The notes under the pieces are model-generated. The model was not told the origin of the DNA, searched no databases, and was given only the letters and a program-made list of their open reading frames with translations. The position numbers and the translations under genes were made by a program. Source: Psilocybe azurescens (lineage: Eukaryota; Basidiomycota; Agaricomycetes; Agaricales; Agrocybaceae). From it: DNA of 13,020 nucleotides. Numbering within the stretch: the stretch's first letter is position 1; each line of letters starts with the position of its first letter. Shown here in pieces: positions 8,147 through 13,020 of this stretch. The stretch lies in the NCBI GenBank assembly GCA_023853785.1, contig JAJIRX010001072.1, positions 1 to 13,020 on the forward strand, read 5' to 3'.

Positions 8147-8688
8147 GTGGCAGTGGATGTGATTGGCAATATTGCACTGATCACAATACCCGTACATCAG
8201 CCATGGGACATCAATCTTATTGCGAACAAGCATCTTCGGGTACGGCTGGTATTCTCTGCCAACTTAATAACCCTGATCGTGTCTATTGCTCTCTGTACCA
8301 TCTCATATGGTGGATATGTTGTTGGACCCGGCGCTCTTGTGGTATGGATAATGACATGTCATGCCGAAGTGAGCTACTCTTCCCATATCCACAGCCACAA
8401 ACTAGAATACTGATTCATTTAATTAAAGAAGCCGTAGGTATAATTACATCCAATCTACTTGTGCTGGTTTGCTTGATTCTCGGCCGTGTTTCAAACGACC
8501 AAGGCGACATTAATGCCAGTGACATTCATATTACGCTGCATTGGAGTCATCAGGAACCTGTGAGTGAAAAATCTAAGCCATCCAATTCTCTTGTCTGCCT
8601 GTCCCTATCAGCACTAGAAGTTGCAGGTGTCCAAAGAACAGATAGTTTGTCTTCGGGTCATAGTGGAGAAACAGGATATGACGTTTGA
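8147..8688 (+). pseudogene. Degenerate membrane-protein-like region (unidentified)
   Basis: One frame (8147-8413) carries two strongly hydrophobic segments, around ANLITLIVSIALCTISYGG and VVGPGALVVWIMTC, and stops at 8413. A second frame, open from 8203 to TGA 8686-8688, has another hydrophobic segment, TSNLLVLVCLILGRV, then a hydrophilic Ser-rich tail ending SLSSGHSGETGYDV. A consensus-like 52-nt intron fits at 8560-8611 (GTGAGT ... TGTCCCTATCAG); both spliced and unspliced readings reach the same C-terminal tail frame, but splicing leaves no long upstream frame. The pattern suggests a multi-pass membrane protein C-terminus with a hydrophilic tail, broken by a frameshift or missing introns. 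No family is recognised and chance hydrophobicity cannot be excluded. Confidence 0.3.
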
Positions 8689-9362
8689 GAACTTATGTAT
8701 TGGCAGTATGGTGAAAATATGTACTTGCTTCTCCTCGTTCTGCACACAGTAACTATTTGGAAAAACGCACATGCTCCTCCTAGTTCTCTTATACATTATG
8801 CATCATGCATGCAGTAACTATTACATACTCACTATTCTATGGTGACGGCGGTGAGAGGAAACGAGGGAAATAAGTGAGAAAGTACTATGTATCAACGCAG
8901 CTCGTCTATAGTCTATGCTACCTTATCAGGACCCTTGGTTACTGTCTATTGTCCCTTCTGCGCTGCACGGGCTTTGGTGGGTCTCTTGAAGCGTTAAAGA
9001 TGGTATCATCACATTTTTCAAGACTCGTTAATAATAATCTACACTACTTTAATAAAGTCGCAAATTCAGAATCCAGGGACAGCCAGCAATTATTAGTATG
9101 CGACACAGAATAGTCATTTCACGCACTCTTTTCAAATTATTGAATTTCTGTTTCTGTCTCGAGGGTCACTCTTCATTCTTCACTGTAGCTATAATTCTGG
9201 GCTACAGTCCATTGACAAATATTAGCTTCTCCTTATTCACGGACTCTGAGTCGTTCTGTCATTTCACTCCGATAGAAAGGTGGAGAGTCCCATCAGCACC
9301 TTTATTGTCATAATTCTAATTTTTGGTTTTCGTATGCTAAGTTATTGTTATCATACATACAG
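8689..9362. other. Stretch without recognised gene; local duplication
   Basis: CAGTAACTATT occurs twice (near 8746 and 8812), each preceded by CTCCTC(G/A)TTCT-like sequence, suggesting a small local duplication. ATGCATCATGCATGCA near 8799-8815 is palindromic. Two open frames (8874-9113 from GTG, 9098-9313 from ATG) lack a recognisable family. Upstream exons of the Rpn6-like segment were not found here. Confidence 0.4.
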
Positions 9363-9515
9363 ACAACTTGAGTCCCGCCAGTACCCGCTTGCACTGGCGT
9401 TCATCAACACCCTGCTCACTGAGCTCAGGCGGCTCAACAACAAGATGATCCCCACGGAGGTACACTTCCTCGAGAGCTGCATGTATTGTGGGATGGGCAA
9501 CGTGCCAAGGCCAAG
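9363..9515 (+). CDS. PSMD11: Partial exon resembling proteasome subunit Rpn6 (PSMD11)
   Basis: Rpn6 is a lid subunit of the 26S proteasome regulatory particle. Its N-terminal helical repeats precede a PCI domain and help clamp lid to core. This segment reads ESRQYPLALAF, LLTELRRLNNKM, TEVHFLES and GNVPRPR, lining up without gaps to the family pattern RYQ-AL / LL-ELKK-DDK / EV-LLES--Y / N-PKAR in the middle of those repeats. About 40 of 50 codons end in G or C by hand count, unlike the AT-rich surroundings. An acceptor (CATACATACAG, to 9362) and donor (CCAAG|GTGCGC, 9516) bound it. The next family block (AALTSARTTANAIYC) does not follow clearly. NVPRPR would match NLPKA(R/K) better one base out of frame (CC AAG GCC AAG), hinting at a small indel. 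It may be a real exon of a divergent gene, a chimera or a young pseudogene. Confidence 0.6.
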
Positions 9516-9655
9516 GTGCGCTTTCTCCTCCCCTTCCCTTCTTCCCTGCATCCCCTGCATACCTTCTTGTACCCCCGCACTACCAACGCTAACTCCCATC
9601 CGCTCCCTGCTCCCACCATATCTGTGCTGCTGGCTCTGTGCTGCTGGATGACAAG

Positions 9656-9974
9656 GTGCACGCATTCACGTTTGACAGTGTTCGCTTGAGGAAAGGCGGT
9701 GGGTAACAGCACACGTCCAGCCGCCGCCACTGTGTGCTCTACTGTGTGTGCAGCGGCAAGGTTCTAGTTCGATTCGCGAGTCACAGAGGTATGGGTGGAG
9801 GAGGGGTTTCAGGTTGTTTGTGATTGTGTTGTTGTTCGTGTAGTTGGAGGAGTGTCCAGACAAGAGCCTGACTATAAATCCGACGACGACGACGATGGTG
9901 TTGGGAACTCGCTCAAGTATCGCAGGGAGCAGACCGATCTGATGTCCGAATCAATGGTCTACGGATCCTTGTAG
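9656..9974 (+). CDS. Three small 3' exons of an unidentified gene, ending in an acidic tail
   Basis: Exons at about 9656 (or 9679)-9702, 9754-9788 and 9844-9974 join in one frame through two short introns, 9703-9753 (51 bp, GTAACA...GTGTGTGCAG, phase 2) and 9789-9843 (55 bp, GTATGG...TTCGTGTAG, phase 1). The product reads HAFTFDSVRLRKGG, GKVLVRFASHRV, GGVSRQEPDYKSDDDDDG, NSLKYRREQTDLMSESM and VYGSL, then TAG at 9972-9974. Consistent phases, hydrophilic composition and downstream polyA signals make this the best-supported coding piece in the window. Upstream, no AG occurs between 9516 and the AAG at 9653-9655. An acceptor at 9677-9678 would connect in phase (2) to the Rpn6-like exon across a 163-nt intron, but the tail does not resemble Rpn6. 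An open extension upstream of 9656 (VLLDDK) is also possible. Family unknown. Confidence 0.6.
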
Positions 9975-10076
9975 GAAGCGGCAGAGCTGGGGGCCAGGAC
10001 AACACTGTTGTCGTCATTTTATCCCTTCACAAGAATGGATAGACACAGACTGCCATGGACCCGGCACAGACTGGAT

Positions 10077-10082
10077 AATAAA
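10077..10082 (+). terminator. PolyA signal AATAAA
   Basis: Canonical AATAAA about 100 nt after the TAG that closes the small-exon gene (9972-9974), a normal position for an animal 3' end. Confidence 0.5.
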
Positions 10083-10114
10083 CTGCACGGACGTGAACTA
10101 AAGTGTTAGTATAG

Positions 10115-10120
10115 AATAAA
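10115..10120 (+). terminator. Second polyA signal AATAAA
   Basis: Second AATAAA 38 nt further on; an alternative 3' end for the same transcript. Confidence 0.4.
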
Positions 10121-10139
10121 TTGCACGCACAAGGTTCTC

Positions 10140-11107
10140 AATCTTAATTTGAAGTACGACCACTCCAGGCACGTGTGGGAAAGTATTCTTTGGTCCAACA
10201 GCGTCATAGTAAATGAATTGTTGCAAGCACATAAGACAGTTTGCGGGCCCGAAAGCAACCCAAGCACATCTTTAGAACATATGTATCAAGCAAACCCGTT
10301 CAGACAATGACTGAGTTATGTAGGTATTTTTAGTTAATTGAACAAGTGATCTCCGAAGCGATTATCGCATTACGTTTCTTGTGTGTACGGCAGCCGACTC
10401 TGAATTGACTTATTTCACGTTATAATTCTCAAATATGTGGTGTATAGTGTCTTTGCCTCAATGCCTGCTTTTTTATCAATGATATATTGCACAGCAATTT
10501 GGAATATATTGAACAATGGACACCACTGCAGACATGGTTGCAGTTCTATCCTCATAATATATTCTCTCCCATTGTTTCTATCTTTTCCTCTCATTATTGT
10601 GTACTTTTCATCATTTCGCTATCCTGTTGAATACAATTTTTCATTCTTTCTTGGGAATTCTGTTCAATTTATTTCTATTGACTTGGATTAATCTACTGAA
10701 CATTGAATTGCTCTCGTTTGATTAATCAATCCACTGTAATATTTTACTATACTTACTATTCAAGTGGTTATCTTTCTGTAGTGACTAAGGAACATGCTGG
10801 TAATAGGACCTTAGATTGATCTGACATTTGGTAATTGAGTAACTAGTAGATAGATTATTCTATTCATTGAATAATTGAGTTACCTACCAATCCTACGGGT
10901 TTCCACTTGTTTGCTTTCAACAATAATAAGGTCTAAAAATGTACAAGAAAGGCAATAGCATTTATTGAAATCTATGGACTGCAGTGCCTGCTCGTTTTGC
11001 ATGATGCACCGATCATAGAACCATGAACGATTTCATAATAAGCTATGTGGCGGAGTCCGAACTGGAGACAGAATGATAACGTGGGATTCTGAGGTGCCTG
11101 AACTAAT
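10140..11107. other. AT-rich intergenic stretch
   Basis: No gene recognised. A T-rich open frame at 10437-10691 gives a hydrophobic peptide explained by base composition. TAATTGAGTAAC and TAATTGAGTTAC (near 10832 and 10872) are a short direct repeat. Confidence 0.5.
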
Positions 11108-11125
11108 GCCTAGTTCTCTCCCCAG

Positions 11126-11786
11126 CATTATCACCCAACATCCAGCTCACACTCATAATCCCTCTTATTCAACGTGCCGTTCTCGTTAAAAAGGTAGATT
11201 CCTCAATAGAGAGTATGGATGGAGACCTCAAACTGCTCGGAAAGGTACGTGTTATTCAAATTACGGTTGCATCTTGCATGTACTTACATTCAGCGGCCAT
11301 ATGATAGATATTTCAACAATTGGAAAGGAGATCGAACAGAAGGCTCAAGAACAGCTTACCGGCCCTGGATTTTATTTGGGTCATTCTCCGGATGGGAGGC
11401 CTGCAAGCTCTCTTGCCATCAAAAGGCGCAGACACAGACAGCGAGCCAGCATCTCGATATCAAGGATAGGTCAGGTGTGTCTGCTTCTGCTTCCCTGCAT
11501 ACCATGAGCCCCCACTTAAACCTCCCACAGCCTGTGGAAGGTGCTTCAACAGTGGAGAACAAACGCCCACAACGCCTTTGCTGATGAAAATCACTTCCAA
11601 TTCGCCGTTTTTCAAACCCAATTGGCGGTATGTGAGTTTAAACTGTTGACTGATGCTTCTATTCTTATAAATTTGTTCTATTTTAGAATGCCAGCACTGG
11701 TTCCATCGCTTCTGGGGCATCAGCCTATTCGAATGACCATGCACATAGTGAAGACAACACCCACGTCACGCAAATGCACCACATAG
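11126..11786 (+). CDS. Candidate four-exon gene segment (unidentified)
   Basis: Exon 1 (11126-11244) follows a strong acceptor, TTCTCTCCCCAG, and reads LSPNIQLTLIIPLIQRAVLV then KKVDSSIESMDGDLKLLGK to a consensus donor (AAG|GTACGT). Introns 11245-11293 (49 nt), 11475-11530 (56 nt) and 11628-11686 (59 nt; GTATGTGAG...TTCTATTTTAG with a TGACTGA branch-like site) keep phases 0, 1 and 2, so one frame continues through exon 2 (RPYDRYFNNWKGDRTEG...), exon 3 (ACGRCFNSGEQTPTTPLLMK...) and exon 4 to TAG 11784-11786. Caution: other frames of exons 2-4 are also long and look protein-like, so exon boundaries and frame are uncertain. The third intron is the most convincing. No family is recognised for this frame. 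Confidence 0.4.
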
Positions 11787-12070
11787 CAGCCCGCCCAAGC
11801 ATCTCCTCCAGGATCATCCCACGGCGGCTCAGCTGGTTGCAGTCCACCAGGATTATTCCGCCTACAAGTGCACAGACAATGGAATCATCTGTCATTATTG
11901 ATGTGTCAGTCCAAGAAGCGATGATGGAATTAGTTTGCGAAGACAATGGGCCTGTGGTGACCAGGTCATGGCACACAACTGTCCAGGCTACCAGCTCGCT
12001 GACCAAAGTCTCCAACAGCGTCAGCAACATGGGCTGGCTGGCGAAAGCCAGGGCCCTTTTCATGTTTTAA
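11687..12070 (+). CDS. Alternative terminal exon in a different frame
   Basis: Starting at the same acceptor (11685-11686), another frame stays open to TAA 12068-12070: NASTGSIASGASAYSNDHAH then SEDNTHVTQMHHIAARPS and on to NMGWLAKARALFMF. It joins in phase 0 to an exon 3 reading (11532-11627) containing LWKVLQQWRTNAHNAFADEN. This 128-residue terminal exon competes with the shorter ending at 11786; only one can be right for a given transcript. No family recognised. A minus-strand open frame over the same bases (11725-12063) is treated as a shadow. Confidence 0.3.
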   Translation, partial: NASTGSIASGASAYSNDHAHSEDNTHVTQMHHIAARPSISSRIIPRRLSWLQSTRIIPPTSAQTMESSVIIDVSVQEAMMELVCEDNGPVVTRSWHTTVQATSSLTKVSNSVSNMGWLAKARALFMF

Positions 12071-12490
12071 AAGCCTAGTATTTCTAGCCCTAGACACAAA
12101 ATTTCAGCTGCCACAGATGGTTCTTTTGGTGACTCTGTGTCATTCATGCATGATTAGTCTACGTCGCTATGTAGAGGTGAGAAACACATTATTGTGTACA
12201 TATTGCTACACATAGAGCGTGGAAGACAATGTATGGAGACGAGCATCAACAATGTAAAAGAAAGGAGCGCATGCAACACCCCGTCCCTTCCCCTTCCTCA
12301 CGCACACTGTAGTACCGAAAACGACAGTGAGTCACGAATGGACAGTCACCAACAACCGGGCTGTCGAGAACGTGATACTGTATACAGTATTGAGTAAAGC
12401 GTAAAGGGCACACCGCGCACAAGTGTGGCAGTTGCCTCCTCTGTCGGGTTTGGATTGATACCAAGAGCTAGCGTTAACAGGACCCATGAC
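12071..12490. other. Stretch without recognised gene
   Basis: Short open frames on both strands (12194-12397 plus, 12246-12464 minus) have no family resemblance or splice support. Confidence 0.4.
12375..12390. repeat. Perfect 16-bp palindrome ATACTGTATACAGTAT
   Basis: Perfectly self-complementary with no spacer. Could be a dimeric protein site or a chance palindrome; no context supports a role. Confidence 0.4.
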
Positions 12491-12720
12491 CCAGCTTCCG
12501 ACACCGGCACTGACGATAGGGGATAGAACCCTCAGCCCTCAGCCTCAGTCCTCCTCCCTCGTATTTCGATCCTACTCCCGTCCTATTCGCACTCGCACGC
12601 ATTCCCGTGCCCCTGTGTCACCGCACACCCACAACCACCCACCCACACCCACACCCTCTGTGCGTGCGTGCTGCCTGTTCAACTTGTACCTCCAACTCCA
12701 CTCCAACTTTGCCTCATACC
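12491..12720. repeat. Pyrimidine-rich low-complexity tract
   Basis: Dominated by CCTCAGCCTCAGTCCTCCTC, then CACTCGCACGCATTCCCGTG and a CCACCCACCCACACCCACAC run. On the minus strand this is a purine-rich tract downstream of the edge gene. Plus-strand open frames crossing 12607-12882 are Pro/His/Cys-rich low-complexity readings and not accepted as genes. Confidence 0.5.
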
Positions 12721-12858
12721 TGCATCGTCGTCATCGTCGCTATCGTTCCTCAACCCCTCGTGCTCATGCTCGTGCTCGTGCTTGGTGTGTCCGGCGCGAG
12801 TCTGGGACAGCCGCCGCCGCCGTTGTTGCCGAATCCGCCCTTGGACTTGGACTTGCAT
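12679..12858 (-). CDS. Overlapping 59-residue frame with His-Glu and Asp runs
   Basis: From ATG at 12858 the minus strand reads MQVQVQGRIRQQRRRRLSQT, then HEHEHEHEGL and NDSDDDDDAG, closing at TGA 12679-12681. A donor-like CAG|GTATGAG (12720-12719) follows the Asp run, so the charged part could be an exon. It overlaps, in another frame, the longer edge-crossing frame; both use the same charged, low-complexity DNA. At most one is likely used, unless an intron or indel links them. Confidence 0.25.
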   Translation of the reverse strand: MQVQVQGRIRQQRRRRLSQTRAGHTKHEHEHEHEGLRNDSDDDDDAGMRQSWSGVGGTS

Positions 12859-13020
12859 TCAGGTACGGGTTCAATGATATAGACATGGACGCAAACGTCA
12901 TCGTATCCCCTATCCCCATCTTCATCTATAGAACAGGAGTCGTCATCCACTTGGTCGTCCTCTTGGTCGTGGTCTTCGTGATAGTGTGTGTTGTTGTTGT
13001 AGGCGGAGGCGGACGAGTGA
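12750..13020 (-). CDS. Partial acidic/His-rich protein running off the right edge
   Basis: The minus strand is open from the window end (first full codon at 13019) to TGA at 12750-12752, 89 residues. Order: SASAYNNNTHYHEDHDQEDD, QVDDDSCSIDEDGDRGYDDV, a short neutral part, a Lys/Ser/Gly-rich part (ECKSKSKGGFGNNGGGG) and a Ser/Thr tail. Such charged low-complexity composition is typical of disordered regions of eukaryotic proteins and less expected of non-coding DNA; the opposite-strand readings are Pro/Leu/Val-rich. No start codon is required inside the window, since the frame enters from outside. Function unknown. Confidence 0.4.
   Translation of the reverse strand, partial: HSSASAYNNNTHYHEDHDQEDDQVDDDSCSIDEDGDRGYDDVCVHVYIIEPVPECKSKSKGGFGNNGGGGCPRLAPDTPSTSTSMSTRG

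Noticed and set aside
9351..9730. Minus-strand open frames opposite the Rpn6-like exon
   Set aside because: Shadows of a GC-biased coding segment and its C-rich intron.
9703..9760. Continuation of Rpn6 (ARTTANAIYC block) in ACACGTCCAGCCGCC...TACTGTGTG
   Set aside because: The similarity needs extra bases and a frame change, and the stretch sits in a good intron with consistent phases.
9761..9781. tRNA T-loop-like GTTCGATTC
   Set aside because: Flanking bases do not form a T-stem or cloverleaf, and the sequence lies in a phase-consistent exon.
10437..10691. 84-residue hydrophobic open frame as a membrane protein
   Set aside because: The T-rich base composition explains the hydrophobicity; no family or splice evidence.
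11725..12063. 112-residue minus-strand open frame
   Set aside because: It mirrors the plus-strand exon region that has credible splice sites; no family resemblance on the minus strand, though it cannot be fully excluded.
12607..12882. Plus-strand 91-residue frame with a signal-peptide-like VLMLVLVLGVSG
   Set aside because: The hydrophobic run is the complement of the GAG/CAC repeats of the minus-strand frame; the rest is low-complexity Pro/His.

Overview
The window looks like nuclear DNA of an intron-bearing eukaryote, most likely an animal. Evidence: no compact operons or ribosome binding sites, dispersed and tandem repeats over most of the first 8 kb, a Tc1/mariner-type insertion, and coding-like pieces in the last 5 kb broken by short GT...AG introns of about 49-59 bp. 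An early-branching animal such as a sponge would fit the small introns and dense short repeats, but that placement is inference and nothing in the sequence proves it.

Left part (1-4712): no convincing protein gene. It holds a GTGATC-rich tandem/palindromic zone (about 545-1700), three copies of a dispersed repeat called A here (1177-1404, 2131-2194, 4484-4712), and three copies of repeat B, each with an inverted CACGTG hairpin (about 2345-2491, 3604-3751, 3752-3911). A 1,110-bp element with perfect 14-bp terminal inverted repeats and TA target duplications (2492-3601) sits inside the B array. The neighbouring B copies preserve the uninterrupted site, so this insertion can be read directly.

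Middle part (4713-8146): a proline-rich exon-like segment directly after repeat A (4725-4949), then a composite repeat block (5370-6940) of G-rich and complementary C-rich minisatellites around repeat C, then a ten-unit 29-bp minisatellite (7606-7894) in which every unit carries an AP-1 core TGACTCA.

Right part (8147-13020): gene-like and higher in GC. It contains a degenerate membrane-protein-like stretch (8147-8688); an exon-like segment resembling proteasome lid subunit Rpn6/PSMD11 (9363-9515) with strong G/C bias at third codon positions; a well-supported set of small 3' exons with phase-compatible introns, stop codon and polyA signals (9656-9974, signals at 10077 and 10115); a candidate four-exon gene (11126-11786) with PHD-finger-like pieces in non-matching frames; and, on the minus strand at the right edge, an acidic/His-rich open frame running out of the window (12750-13020).

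No operon-like cooperation between genes can be argued. Several coding-like pieces switch reading frame without a visible intron. They may be decaying pseudogenes or carry assembly indels, and all gene models here are provisional.
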